From the NCBI GenBank assembly GCA_029974595.1, contig JARKRC010000014.1, forward strand, positions 1 through 61,188: DNA of 61,188 nucleotides, given 5' to 3'. A program made the translations under genes and the position numbers. Below the pieces are notes generated by a model. That model searched no databases. It was not told where the DNA came from and worked only from the letters and a program-made list of their open reading frames with translations. The stretch is from Ereboglobus sp. (GTDB lineage Bacteria; Verrucomicrobiota; Verrucomicrobiia; Opitutales; Opitutaceae). Positions 1 to 11,185 of the stretch are shown piece after piece. Positions within the stretch are counted from its first letter, which is position 1; each line of letters starts with the position of its first letter.

Positions 1-2517
<2,517 letters not shown>

Positions 2518-2518
2518 T

Positions 2519-3805
2519 TTAGTTTGGCGTGGTTAATTGAAGTATGCCTTCGAGAAAGAAGTCGGGATTGTTTCCGTAGTATTCTCCGTCCATGATCAGC
2601 CCGCCGGTTTCGCCGGAGATCAGCCACAGCCTGTCGCCCCGGACGACGAATCTGGGAGTGCTGATGTTGAACGGCAGCATCGTGGCCTCGCCAAAGGCTC
2701 CCGTCTGCGTGTCGTAGACCAACACATGGCTCACATAACGCTGCGCTCTTCCCTTCCAATCCTTCCGCAGCGTCTTGGTGTAGGTCATCTTTGCCTTGCC
2801 GAATAATTTTGCTATCCGCCCGTCGGGATATTGCACATTCGAACCCGGAAACCGGGCGCCGCCCGGAAGCAGAACATAGCGGTCTTTGTAAACGATTTCC
2901 CCGGATGAGAAATTCCTGATGGCGACCGGAGTGTCGGCCAGCCGCGTCCACGCATTCGTGGATGGGTCGTAGCGCCAGTTGTCCACAACCGTGTTGCTTT
3001 TGTTGTTTGGCGAATCGGCCCCGGTGGCGCCGCCCATCAAGTAAAGTTTGCCGTCCACGGCGGCGAGGGCGGCATTATAGCGCACAGTGCCGGGACATGG
3101 GGAAAGCTCCTTCCAGCCTGCGCTTGGGTTTTCAGTGTCGAAAACCAGCACGCGTTTGCCAATGTTGAGGGCAACACCGTCGCGATCCGCCGCAGTCAGA
3201 TATTGTTTGCGGGTGTAGTCGGCGCCGCCCACCGCGTAGATTTTTGAGCCGATGGCGCAGCCTGCGGCAAAAGCCAGCGAATGCGGCAGGGGCGCCAGCC
3301 GGCGCCACGACCAAGTGTTGCCGTTCTTTTCGAGCACCCAGCCGTCTTTGTGGCAATAGGGCGCGGTATAGCTGGCGCCGCCCCACAAATACAGGCGGTT
3401 GCCCACCGTCGCATGGATAGCGCCAATCCGAGGCGTGCCTGGAAAATCGGGCAGGCGCGACCAGCCACTTTCGGGATTCTCCAGATTAAATGCGAGGGTG
3501 TCCTTATAGAACTTCCGCGGATACACGCCGGGCTTTTCCTCGACCTTCTCTCCGGTGCACCAGCCGGTGACGGAGACAAATGTGCCGTCGATGATGCCGA
3601 CGGCGGGCCATACGATGCCTTGCGGAAGGTTTGGCAGGCGTTTCCAAGAAGCTTCGATCAGCGGCGATGGCAGGGCGGGTCGCGAGGCGGAAGACGTTTT
3701 TTGCGTGGTGGCAGGCGCTCCGGCCAAGAGCACGGGAAGCAGACTGAAAGCCAATACCGGCACGACACTTCGAAGGGTGATGAGGGAGGGTGAAATCTTG
3801 GGCAT
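2519..3805 (-). CDS. secreted kelch-repeat protein (NanM / galactose-oxidase-like propeller)
   Basis: This 428-residue protein has an N-terminal signal peptide (hydrophobic residues about 13-30) followed by kelch blades. Motifs such as RLYLWGGA, KIYAVGGAD and KLYLMGGAT show the paired glycines, with conserved aromatic residues further on. Length and layout resemble the periplasmic sialic-acid mutarotase NanM and related kelch epimerases, but the substrate cannot be read from sequence. It is followed after one base by the beta-helix autotransporter gene. A TTGACT hexamer and a TGTATACA operator-like palindrome lie 20-35 bases upstream, tying it to the GntR-controlled cluster. Kelch identity is clear; epimerase function is inference. 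Confidence 0.8.
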   Translation of the reverse strand: MPKISPSLITLRSVVPVLAFSLLPVLLAGAPATTQKTSSASRPALPSPLIEASWKRLPNLPQGIVWPAVGIIDGTFVSVTGWCTGEKVEEKPGVYPRKFYKDTLAFNLENPESGWSRLPDFPGTPRIGAIHATVGNRLYLWGGASYTAPYCHKDGWVLEKNGNTWSWRRLAPLPHSLAFAAGCAIGSKIYAVGGADYTRKQYLTAADRDGVALNIGKRVLVFDTENPSAGWKELSPCPGTVRYNAALAAVDGKLYLMGGATGADSPNNKSNTVVDNWRYDPSTNAWTRLADTPVAIRNFSSGEIVYKDRYVLLPGGARFPGSNVQYPDGRIAKLFGKAKMTYTKTLRKDWKGRAQRYVSHVLVYDTQTGAFGEATMLPFNISTPRFVVRGDRLWLISGETGGLIMDGEYYGNNPDFFLEGILQLTTPN

Positions 3806-3824
3806 GGAAACAGGAGAATAATTT

Positions 3825-3832
3825 TGTATACA
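3825..3832. promoter_or_regulatory. GntR-type operator TGTATACA upstream of the kelch gene
   Basis: The perfect palindrome TGTATACA lies 20 bases upstream of the kelch ATG, directly after TTGACT (3840-3835, minus strand), a good -35 element. The same octamer recurs before the dehydrogenase operon and, with one change, before the GntR gene. GTATAC fits the GT-N-AC core of GntR/FCD family operators. Confidence 0.6.
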
Positions 3833-3961
3833 TAAGTCAAGAACTTTTATCCTGTTTTTTCAAATAACGGCAAATATTACCTATCAAATCCATTGTTTTT
3901 CTCGAATTTAAATCATGTATGCAAATGAGGAAATTCTATCCGATCGGATGATCCTGCGCAC

Positions 3962-4185
3962 CGTCTCACGGGCAGGATGCCCGTGCCACCCGATCCGCAT
4001 GGGCGAGTCGCCCATACCACCCGACCCAGCCAAACCCACGGGCTGGCAGCCCGTGCCACCCGATCCGGCAAACCTACGGGCGTGCAACCCACGCAACCCT
4101 TCCCGTGGGCGTGTCCGGATTTTCACTCTTCGCATTTCACCTTTCACACTTCCTGACACGGGCTGGCAGCCCGTGCCACTCAAGC
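3962..4185. repeat. REP-like array of short hairpins, type 1
   Basis: The 403-base gap between SDR 1 and the kelch gene holds several near-perfect palindromes separated by TGCCACCCGA-type linkers: CACGGGCAGGATGCCCGTG (3967-3985), a CATGGGCGAGTCGCCCATA variant (about 3999-4017), CACGGGCTGGCAGCCCGTG (4037-4055) and a second copy of the last (about 4157-4175). The same modules recur at 30860-31065, 33312-33412 and 34510-34637. Each could fold as a stem with a tiny loop; no coding function is visible. Confidence 0.8.
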
Positions 4186-4208
4186 CGACAGTCGCGAGCC
4201 TCGGAAAA

Positions 4209-4988
4209 TCACCACTTGGTCCATCCCCCGTCGCAAACGAGGGTTTCGGCGGTGGTGAAAGCCGAGGCGTCGGACAAAAGATAGACAAACGCCCCGGCCA
4301 AATCCTCCGGTTTCCCAACACGGCCGAGCATGGTTTTTTTGGCCAGCTCCCCGAGGAAATCAGCCGGCGGATTCTTTGCCGGATCGGGCACCGGTCCGGG
4401 CGCGACTGCATTCACACGAATACCATATTTCGCGAGGTTGGCCGCCGAGTAGGATGTGAAGTTGATCACCGCCGCCTTCGCCATTCCGTAGCCGGGCGGG
4501 TTGTTCTGCCCTGAATTCCCGTAAATACGATAATCGGGCGTGGATAATCCATACATGGAGGCCGTGTTCACAATAACGCCCCCTTTCTCCTTGAAATAGG
4601 GGACGGCCTCCCTGGTCGCCCTGAACACCTGCCCGACGCCTCCTTCCAGCGCAAACGCGACATCCTCATCCGTGCCGGTCTCAATCGTCATTTGCCGCCC
4701 GTAATACACCAGATTCACCAAGCCATTAAAAAAGCCGTGGCGTTCGCGGCAGAGGTTGTATGCCGCCTGAATATCGGCGACCCTGCCCATGTCGCATCGC
4801 AAGGTCACGGCATTGGGATGATTGCGAATATCCGAAAAATCCCCGGAACCAAACGCCGTCTCGTTGGCATCGGCGACGACGACTTTTCCACCGTGGGCCA
4901 GAATCGCCCTTGTCACGGCTTTGCCCAAATATCCGGCTCCGCCGAACACGACGACGGCTTTGTTTTCCAATGAAAAGAGGTTTTGCAT
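4209..4988 (-). CDS. SDR-family oxidoreductase 1
   Basis: A 259-residue short-chain dehydrogenase. The N-terminal nucleotide site reads GGAGYLGKA, the catalytic Ser is in NTASMYGL, and the catalytic Tyr/Lys pair is in YGMAK, followed by IRVNAVAPGP, typical of classical NAD(P)-dependent SDRs. I chose the ATG at 4988 (MQNLFSLENK) because residues upstream of it lack SDR character. It follows SDR 2 by 63 bases in the same direction and is homologous to it. In context it probably oxidises or reduces a sugar-acid or polyol intermediate; the substrate is unknown. The 3' side abuts the hairpin array, which may end transcription. Confidence 0.88.
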   Translation of the reverse strand: MQNLFSLENKAVVVFGGAGYLGKAVTRAILAHGGKVVVADANETAFGSGDFSDIRNHPNAVTLRCDMGRVADIQAAYNLCRERHGFFNGLVNLVYYGRQMTIETGTDEDVAFALEGGVGQVFRATREAVPYFKEKGGVIVNTASMYGLSTPDYRIYGNSGQNNPPGYGMAKAAVINFTSYSAANLAKYGIRVNAVAPGPVPDPAKNPPADFLGELAKKTMLGRVGKPEDLAGAFVYLLSDASAFTTAETLVCDGGWTKW

Positions 4989-5051
4989 GGTTGTTTGTAA
5001 TTTTGTTTTTTTGGAGTGCGAAACGCAGGCATACGTCTTCGCCAGCAAAGG

Positions 5052-5837
5052 TCACTTGACCGTGTAGCCGCCCTCCACGCACAGGTTGGCGCCGGTGATG
5101 TAGCTGGCGGCGTCGCTGAGCAGGAACACCACCGGGCCGCAAATCTCCGGAGGGAGCGCCATGCGTCCGAGCATGGTCATTTCGCCGTAGCGGGAAAGAA
5201 ACCCCTCTGAAGGCGGCTTGGCGGGGTTGAGGATGCCGCCGGGGGAAACGGCGTTCACCCGCACCCCGCGCGGGCCATACCGGGCGGCGAGGTAACGCGT
5301 GAGGTTGATCATGCCGGCCTTGTGGAAAAAATAATCCGGAGGCGGGTGCGCTGCCGGGCTGTCGTAAAGCCAGAAATTGGGGCCGACCATGCCTTGCATG
5401 GAAGCGATTGCCACCATGCTGCCGGAGCCGCGCGCTGCCATGGCGTCGCCAAAAACGCGCGCCGCGGCGAAAAAGCCGGTGGCATTGACGGCCATGGACA
5501 TTTCCCATTTTGCCAGATCGTCGTCGAACCCGGACATCGGGCGGCTGACGGCGTTGAAGACGACGCCATCAATGCGGCCATGCGCGGCGAGCACGCGGTC
5601 GCGCAGCTCGTGGAGCGATGGCTCGCTGCGGATGTCGGCCTCCTCGGCGAACACGGCATGCCCGGCTTGCGTCGCTTGGGCGACGGAATCCCGGACGGAT
5701 TCCTTGTCGCGGGTGGCGACGATCAAGGCGGCCCCGGCGGAGGCAAGCGCGGAGACAAGCGCGCCGCCAAGATGGCCGGTGCCTCCGAATTGGAGAACGA
5801 CTTTGCCGGAAAGGGAGAAGGATGCGGGAAGGGACAT
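5052..5837 (-). CDS. SDR-family oxidoreductase 2
   Basis: A 261-residue short-chain dehydrogenase with GGTGHLGGA near residue 18, catalytic Ser in IASMQG and Y-F-F-H-K as the Tyr-x3-Lys pair, followed by VRVNAVSPGG. The ATG at 5837 (MSLPASFSLSGK) puts the Rossmann fold at its usual distance from the N-terminus; an ATG at 5885 would add 16 residues of non-conserved sequence. It lies 141 bases after the aldolase gene and 63 before SDR 1. Two adjacent SDRs in one catabolic operon suggest consecutive redox steps or an epimerising pair; this is inference. Confidence 0.88.
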   Translation of the reverse strand: MSLPASFSLSGKVVLQFGGTGHLGGALVSALASAGAALIVATRDKESVRDSVAQATQAGHAVFAEEADIRSEPSLHELRDRVLAAHGRIDGVVFNAVSRPMSGFDDDLAKWEMSMAVNATGFFAAARVFGDAMAARGSGSMVAIASMQGMVGPNFWLYDSPAAHPPPDYFFHKAGMINLTRYLAARYGPRGVRVNAVSPGGILNPAKPPSEGFLSRYGEMTMLGRMALPPEICGPVVFLLSDAASYITGANLCVEGGYTVK

Positions 5838-5978
5838 GGCGGGAATGGGTTCAGGGTTGTCGGAGGGAAGAATTTTTAACTGCAAGCGAACGCAAGAAAA
5901 CGCGGAGGCATGTCAAAGACGAAAGGCGGCGGAGGGAGCGGGCGGGCCGCCCGCTCCATGCAATCCGCCGATCGGAAT

Positions 5979-6779
5979 TCATGACCCCAAGGCGTGCGGC
6001 GGAGGCAGGGCGTCGCGCAACGTGGCGAGACGCTGCGTGACATAGGAGGAGATGGCGACCACATCCGCGCCGATGCCAAACAGCCGGTGGCCTTCGGCGA
6101 CGAGCTCGGCGGCGGGCGCGATGAGGCCGGCGGCCATGGCGAATTTGCCATGCGCGCGCGCGGCGGCGGCGACGCGCCTGCGGGCCGCCACGACCTCGGG
6201 AGCGCCGATCTGCCCGAGCTTGCCGATGCGATGGCTGAAATCGCCGGGGCCGAAAAGAAAACCGTCAAAGCCGGGCACGGCGGCGATCTCCTCCACGTTT
6301 TCCAGCGCCTCGGGGGACTCGATCTGGAGGATGATCACACGCTCGGTGTTGCTGTGCCGCACGTAATCCTCGGAGGAGATCATGCAGAATTGCCCGTCGA
6401 TGTTGCCGCCGTCGATGGCGCGTTTGCCCAAGGGGAGAAAGCGCGTCCACTCGACAACCTGCCGCGCGTCGGCGGCGCTGGCGACGTGGGGCACCATGAT
6501 GCCGGTGGCCCCGGCCTCGAACGGGCGGATGTAGTCGCTGTAGCTGCCGCGCTCCACCCGCACGATGGCGTCCATGTCATAAACCCTGGCGGCGCGGATT
6601 TGGTTTTCGAGGCCGGGCCAGCTATTCGGGACATGTTCGTTGCAGAGCCACACGGCGTCGACGCCGCACAGGCCGGCAATCTCGATCGCGCGCGGATCGG
6701 ACAGGTTGATTTTGAGGATGCTTGCGACGCCGCCCGGACGGAGGCGGGCCAGCAAGCGGCTTGGTCGGATTTTATTCAT
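5979..6779 (-). CDS. HpcH/HpaI-type aldolase
   Basis: A 266-residue TIM-barrel protein of the HpcH/HpaI aldolase/citrate-lyase family, class II pyruvate aldolases that use a divalent metal to split 2-keto-3-deoxy acids. Visible features are VDAVWLCNEH, the RVERG strand, GIMVPHV, ILQIESPEALENVEEIAAV (metal-ligand Glu) and DGFLFGPGDFS (metal-ligand Asp). The ATG at 6779 overlaps the TGA of the preceding Gfo/Idh gene as ATGA, so the two are translationally coupled. In this cluster it is the best candidate for the carbon-carbon cleavage step that releases pyruvate. Confidence 0.85.
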   Translation of the reverse strand: MNKIRPSRLLARLRPGGVASILKINLSDPRAIEIAGLCGVDAVWLCNEHVPNSWPGLENQIRAARVYDMDAIVRVERGSYSDYIRPFEAGATGIMVPHVASAADARQVVEWTRFLPLGKRAIDGGNIDGQFCMISSEDYVRHSNTERVIILQIESPEALENVEEIAAVPGFDGFLFGPGDFSHRIGKLGQIGAPEVVAARRRVAAAARAHGKFAMAAGLIAPAAELVAEGHRLFGIGADVVAISSYVTQRLATLRDALPPPHALGS

Positions 6780-7765
6780 GAGGAAAGTTCGTTGAGGATT
6801 TCGGCGATGGCGACGCGGCGGCTGTCCTGAGCCCGGCTGCGCAGGCCGGCGATCAGGATGGCGCAAAGCTCGACCGTGTCGGAAAACGGATAAGTGGATG
6901 TCCCGGAGCGCAGGAAGGCGGTGTATTCGAGCAACTGGCGGCGGAACGCCGTGTAGGTGTCGGTGTGGCGAAACGCGGCCATGCCTCCCGTGCCGCAAAC
7001 CTGGAAGGAGCCAAAGACGGCCCCGCCGTCGGCGATCACGGGAATCGTGACGTGGACGCCGGAGCGGTGCCGGAGGTGGGCGGTTTCGAGGCCGGGACTG
7101 GTTTCGAGCCGCACGGACTCAAAGCCGGGGCCGAGCAGTCGGAAAATGGGCTCAAGGACGTGTATGCCATAGCGCTCCCATGTCTTGCAGGTGACGCCGG
7201 AGATCCAGCGCAATTCGCCGAGGCTGCCGGGATTGGCAAGCAGCGGGTCGAACTCGGGCGCGTAACGCAGGCCGCTGGAGGAGAGGATGCGTGCGCCGTT
7301 TTTTTCCCATTGAACAAAGGCCCGCAGGTCTTCCAGCGAAGTCGCGAGGGGTTTGTCCACAAAAACGGGCAGGCCGACCTCGACAAAGGGCCGGGCGCGC
7401 CGCACATGATCCAGGCCGTCGTCGGTCGCAATCACCACGGCATCGACTTCGCCGATGGCGTCCTCGGGGCGCGCGAGGATATTGGGAATGAGCGAGGCCG
7501 CCGCGACGGACGGGGCATCTGCGGGCGAGTCCGTCCAGATGTGCGTGATCCTGACGCCGGGAATGCCGACGCTGCCCGGCGGTTGCGCGCCGAGGTAGGA
7601 GCGAATCACCGGATAGGGGCACCGCTCCATGGCGGCGGGATCAAAACCGTTGACGATGGCCGACCAGGAATACGGGTGGCCGTTGCCCTCGATCATGCCG
7701 AGCATGGCGAGGCGGAGCGGGGGCGAATCCGGAGCGGGGCCGGTGGAATCACGCGGTGATGTCAT
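6776..7765 (-). CDS. Gfo/Idh/MocA-family oxidoreductase 1
   Basis: A 329-residue NAD(P)-dependent sugar dehydrogenase-like protein. It has the Rossmann region with DAVVIATDDGLD and the family signature VDKPLA, in which Asp replaces the usual Glu of EKP. The first Rossmann glycines are atypical (LGMIEGNGHPYSW), a form seen in divergent members, so nucleotide binding may differ. Its 3' end overlaps the aldolase start as ATGA and its 5' end overlaps the second Gfo/Idh gene by 17 bases. The tight packing argues for one enzyme set acting on the same sugar. Confidence 0.82.
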   Translation of the reverse strand: MTSPRDSTGPAPDSPPLRLAMLGMIEGNGHPYSWSAIVNGFDPAAMERCPYPVIRSYLGAQPPGSVGIPGVRITHIWTDSPADAPSVAAASLIPNILARPEDAIGEVDAVVIATDDGLDHVRRARPFVEVGLPVFVDKPLATSLEDLRAFVQWEKNGARILSSSGLRYAPEFDPLLANPGSLGELRWISGVTCKTWERYGIHVLEPIFRLLGPGFESVRLETSPGLETAHLRHRSGVHVTIPVIADGGAVFGSFQVCGTGGMAAFRHTDTYTAFRRQLLEYTAFLRSGTSTYPFSDTVELCAILIAGLRSRAQDSRRVAIAEILNELSS

Positions 7766-8756
7766 GGCAGGAAACGCGCGCGCCGGTTTCGGCGGAGCGC
7801 AGGGCGGCGAGGTTGAACTTGAGTGTCTGCACGGCTTCCTGAAGGGAGCACAGGCGCGGGGCGCCCCCTTCTATCTGGTCGAGAAACGCGCCGGCCTGCG
7901 CGATGAAGTGCGAGTCCGCGCCGGGCACGGCGGCGTCCCGCCACGTCCAGTCTTCGCCGTTGTGACGGCAGACGCCCCAGCGCTGCCCGTTTATTTCCAC
8001 GCGCACGCTGCCGTGTTCGGCATTGAACTGGATAAAGTGCTCGTTGGGCGCTTGAAACTGGTTGAGCGTGTAGCTGACGAGGATGCTGCCGTTGCGCGCG
8101 CTCACATGCACGGTGTCCTCGACGTCGACGCCGGGAATGACTTGGTGAGCACAGTCGCACATGACACTGTCGGTCGGGCCGGCGAACCACTCGACCGCGT
8201 TGGCAAAGTGCGTGAGCGCATCCTGAACCGCCCCGCCGCCCATGGCGCGATCCCGATAGTAGGTGGTTTGATAGCCCTTGCGTATCAGGTGGAATGGCTG
8301 GCCGCCGCTCACCACGATCTGCCGGACGGCGCCCAGCGGACCGCCGGCCAGAAACGCGCGCGCCTGTTGCAGCACCGGATGCATTCTGTATACATAGGCG
8401 ACGGCAGCCGTCCGCCCGGAGCGAGCCACGGCGTCGAGCAGCGCCCCGACATCCTTCATCGAGGTCGAAAGCGGTTTTTCGATCAGGACGTGGCAGCCGG
8501 ATTCCAAGGCAGCGATGGCAATCGGGATGTGAAAAGGCGCCGGAACACAAATCACCGCCGCGTCAGGACGGCGGGAGGCCAGGGCAGTGCGAAAGTCCGT
8601 TTCTGACGGGACTCCATGGCGTGCACTCACGCTTTCCAGCAACCGCCCGTTGGTGTCGCAGGCAACAACGTCGCAGCGCTGCGTGGATTGGAAGCACCGC
8701 AAATGGCGTTCGCCAATGCTTCCGCATCCGATGATGAGGATGTTTTTTCTGGGCAT
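7749..8756 (-). CDS. Gfo/Idh/MocA-family oxidoreductase 2
   Basis: A 335-residue canonical member: N-terminal IIGCGSIGERH Rossmann motif, AVICVPAPFH and the catalytic-lysine motif IEKPLS. The ATG at 8756 (MPRKNILIIG) is the sensible start; the reading frame stays open further upstream but only through leader sequence and the operator. It heads an operon with Gfo/Idh 1 and the aldolase, preceded at 8846-8851 by a consensus TTGACA and at 8827-8834 by a TGTATACA operator. A second TGTATACA lies inside this gene at 8387-8394. Confidence 0.88.
   Translation of the reverse strand: MPRKNILIIGCGSIGERHLRCFQSTQRCDVVACDTNGRLLESVSARHGVPSETDFRTALASRRPDAAVICVPAPFHIPIAIAALESGCHVLIEKPLSTSMKDVGALLDAVARSGRTAAVAYVYRMHPVLQQARAFLAGGPLGAVRQIVVSGGQPFHLIRKGYQTTYYRDRAMGGGAVQDALTHFANAVEWFAGPTDSVMCDCAHQVIPGVDVEDTVHVSARNGSILVSYTLNQFQAPNEHFIQFNAEHGSVRVEINGQRWGVCRHNGEDWTWRDAAVPGADSHFIAQAGAFLDQIEGGAPRLCSLQEAVQTLKFNLAALRSAETGARVSCHDITA
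8387..8394. promoter_or_regulatory. intragenic TGTATACA octamer
   Basis: The operator-like octamer TGTATACA occurs inside Gfo/Idh 2, about 360 bases into the gene, where it encodes part of a VYRMH segment. It could be a second GntR site (roadblock or looping) or chance. Confidence 0.3.
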
Positions 8757-8826
8757 GATGGGAGAAGCGAAAAAAGAGTGTCGTGGGCGGGCGGCATCCG
8801 CCCGGGTGAAATAATTTCCCCAAAAA

Positions 8827-8834
8827 TGTATACA
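8827..8834. promoter_or_regulatory. GntR-type operator and promoter of the dehydrogenase/aldolase operon
   Basis: The ten-base palindrome ATGTATACAT (8826-8835) lies about 70 bases upstream of the Gfo/Idh 2 ATG, and TTGACA (8851-8846, minus strand) sits just before it. The operator thus overlaps the promoter core, as expected for repression. The rest of the 293-base gap between the GntR gene and this operon shows no other feature. Confidence 0.6.
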
Positions 8835-9049
8835 TAAAATCGGGGTGTCAAATGCAATTTCCCGCAACGCCTCGTTTTGTCATTCGGGGCGTTCATCCCT
8901 TTTTCCAATTCCGTCGCGCGATGCGGCCCCGCCGCAATCCACGGGAAGGTTTTTTTGAGCCGCGAATGGACGCGAAAAATCCAGGGGCCGGGCGGCTTGG
9001 GCGGGGCGCCCGTGCCGCGCAATCCGGCAATCGCGAGTTCCCAAACCTG

Positions 9050-9796
9050 TCAGGTGAGGTAGCTCAATTCCTCCTCGGAGAGCGTCCGCTCATCCAGAGG
9101 GGCCTCGGTCTGCGCCATGACCTTGATGAAGTTGTCGATGATGTCCTGGATGTGCTCCTCCATCGTCGCCCGCGCGGCCTGGACATCGCCGCGCTCAATC
9201 GCGTGATAGATGGCATCGTGGCATTTTTGGATGGCGGCGCGCCGGTTTTTCCCCTTCCCCACTTCCTGATCGGCTCTTCCGGGCATCGGGCCGGCGACCA
9301 CCCGGTTGATCACATGGAGGCGCAGCACCTCCTTTTTCAAGAGCCGGTTTTTCGCGCTGCTGATAATCGCCACATGGAAGCGGATGTCCTCGATCAGCAA
9401 TTTCTCCAGAACCTCCTGCGGCTCTTCCTTGGATGCCAAAAGCCGGTCCGTGCATTCCTGCATTCTGGCGAGGCAGGCGCGCATCTCCTGCAATTCCACC
9501 GGCGTGCGGTTGCGCGCCGCCAGCCCCGCCGCGTAGGTTTCCAAGGCCAGCCGCAATTCGCACATCTCGCGAAATTCATTCAAGTCGACCTGCTTGACCC
9601 GCGCCCCCCGGTTGGGGCGTATGCTCACCAAGCCATCCGTCTCAAGCTGGCGCAGCGCGTCGCGCACGGGCGTGCGGCTGACGCCGGTCACCTTGGCAAG
9701 ATCCTCGGTCATCAAGGGGTATCCGGGCGGGTATTTTCCGTCCAGTATGCGCTTGCGGATGAACTTGTATGCGATTTCCGAATTAATGTCCTTCAT
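9050..9796 (-). CDS. GntR-family transcriptional regulator with FCD domain
   Basis: A 248-residue regulator. Residues 1-70 form the GntR winged helix (LAKVTGVSRTPVRDALRQLE, then GLVSIRPNRGARV), and residues 80-230 match the all-helical FCD effector domain, with RLALETYAAGLAA, DIRFHVAIISSAKN and HDAIYHAIERGD. FCD regulators usually bind organic acids or sugar acids through a metal. An ATGTATAC half-palindrome 15 bases upstream of its start suggests autoregulation. It lies in the middle of the minus-strand catabolic arm and is the obvious controller of the TGTATACA sites. Confidence 0.92.
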   Translation of the reverse strand: MKDINSEIAYKFIRKRILDGKYPPGYPLMTEDLAKVTGVSRTPVRDALRQLETDGLVSIRPNRGARVKQVDLNEFREMCELRLALETYAAGLAARNRTPVELQEMRACLARMQECTDRLLASKEEPQEVLEKLLIEDIRFHVAIISSAKNRLLKKEVLRLHVINRVVAGPMPGRADQEVGKGKNRRAAIQKCHDAIYHAIERGDVQAARATMEEHIQDIIDNFIKVMAQTEAPLDERTLSEEELSYLT

Positions 9797-9810
9797 GGCG
9801 ACAAATCAAC

Positions 9811-9820
9811 ATGTATACTT
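9811..9820. promoter_or_regulatory. imperfect GntR operator upstream of the regulator gene
   Basis: ATGTATACTT lies 15-24 bases upstream of the GntR start. It keeps the GTATAC core and the left flank of the other sites but loses the right-flank A, as often seen at weaker autoregulatory sites. Confidence 0.5.
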
Positions 9821-9930
9821 TTTGTTTGATTCGCTTTTGCCCGGCCCCCGGAGATTGTCCAACGAAAAATCACCCTGTGCCAAAGCGCCGGCGAAACGGC
9901 AATCTCGCGAACCGCTGCTGAAACCGCCGC

Positions 9931-11163
9931 TCAGGACGCGTCCCCGGGCGGCAATTTTATCAACGCGAGCAGCAACGCCCCGACACCCAGCACGCCCGCC
10001 GCAAACATAAACACGATGCCGAGGTCGATCTGCGCGTCGCGCATGATGCCGCCCAGATAAATCGAAACCCCGCCGACCGCGCAGGCGAAAAGATTCAGCA
10101 CGCCATAGCCCGTCGCCCGGTAGCGTTTGTCCACCACCATGCACATGATCGGCATCATGTTGGCATCGGCAAAACAGCGCATGCCCCCGAACACGACCAG
10201 CCCGGCGACGGCCAGGGCAAACACATGGGTGACGGACACCAGCAGCACGGCCGGCGCCGATACCAGCAGCCCGATCAATGGCACCAGAATGCGCGCCCGC
10301 TGGTTGGTCCGGCTCCAGCGATCCGCCCACCATCCGCCGAAAAGCACGCCGCCAAACGCGGCCGCCTGAAGGAAACCCGTGGCGGACATCCCCGCCGCGC
10401 CCTGACCGAGATTGAAACGCGCGCCGAGATGAGTCGGCATCCAGGCAAGCACCGCCCAGTTTGCAAGTCCGAGCAATCCCCAGAATCCGAGCGCGAGCAG
10501 AAACGCGCGCCGCGAGAACAGGCTTTTAATGGCCTCGCCGAACTTTGTTTTTTCAACGGCCTGAGAGGACGCCTCCGCGCCGTCCGCAGACTTCCCGCCG
10601 GGGTCGCGCATGAGGAAAAAGAGCAGCCCGGTATAGACGACGCCAAACACACCGAACCAAATGAACGGCGTCCCCCATTCGTGCCGTTCCGCAATCACGC
10701 CGCCCATGCCGCCGAGCGCCGTCCCGGCCATCACGCCCGTCATGTGAATGCCCGTGGCGAGCGAGCGGGTGGGCCCGCGATGATAATCCGCTATCAATGC
10801 GAGCGCCGCCGGAATGTAACACGCCTCGCTGATTCCCATGAGCGCCCGCATGGCTATCAACTGCCCGTAATTTTGCGCGTGCCCGGTGAGCCACGTAACA
10901 AGCGACCAAACCAGAAGACTGATGATGATCAGCCGGCTGCGGCTGAACCTGTCGGCCAAAAAGCCGCCCAGCGGACTCACGAGGGCGTAAACCCACAAAA
11001 ACACCGATGTGAGCAACCCGAACCGGGCATCGCTCATCGGAATGGCATCGACGATGGACTCGCGCATCGTGGTCAGCATGATGCGGTCGAGGTAATTCAG
11101 GAATCCCACCACCCAGAGCAACCCGACGATCAGCCAGGCCCGGAATTGAAGGTTGCCGTTCAT
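9931..11163 (-). CDS. MFS transporter (sugar-acid/anion symporter-like)
   Basis: A 410-residue major facilitator with about twelve hydrophobic segments. The N-terminus (VGLLWVVGFLNYLDRIMLTTM) and the loop FLADRFSRSRLI between helices 2 and 3 resemble the ACS/hexuronate (ExuT/GarP-like) branch, which imports sugar acids and related organic anions. It starts 22 bases after the NagB-like gene and ends 134 bases before the GntR gene. It is the probable inner-membrane uptake route for the cluster's substrate; specificity is inferred only from family and context. Confidence 0.85.
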   Translation of the reverse strand: MNGNLQFRAWLIVGLLWVVGFLNYLDRIMLTTMRESIVDAIPMSDARFGLLTSVFLWVYALVSPLGGFLADRFSRSRLIIISLLVWSLVTWLTGHAQNYGQLIAMRALMGISEACYIPAALALIADYHRGPTRSLATGIHMTGVMAGTALGGMGGVIAERHEWGTPFIWFGVFGVVYTGLLFFLMRDPGGKSADGAEASSQAVEKTKFGEAIKSLFSRRAFLLALGFWGLLGLANWAVLAWMPTHLGARFNLGQGAAGMSATGFLQAAAFGGVLFGGWWADRWSRTNQRARILVPLIGLLVSAPAVLLVSVTHVFALAVAGLVVFGGMRCFADANMMPIMCMVVDKRYRATGYGVLNLFACAVGGVSIYLGGIMRDAQIDLGIVFMFAAGVLGVGALLLALIKLPPGDAS

Positions 11164-11185
11164 GGTCAATAAAAAGCCGGCGCGC

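Noticed and set aside
3915..4514. Frames across the 3962-4185 array that run into SDR 1
   Set aside because: Same repeat-derived peptides; SDR 1 is well supported on the other strand.
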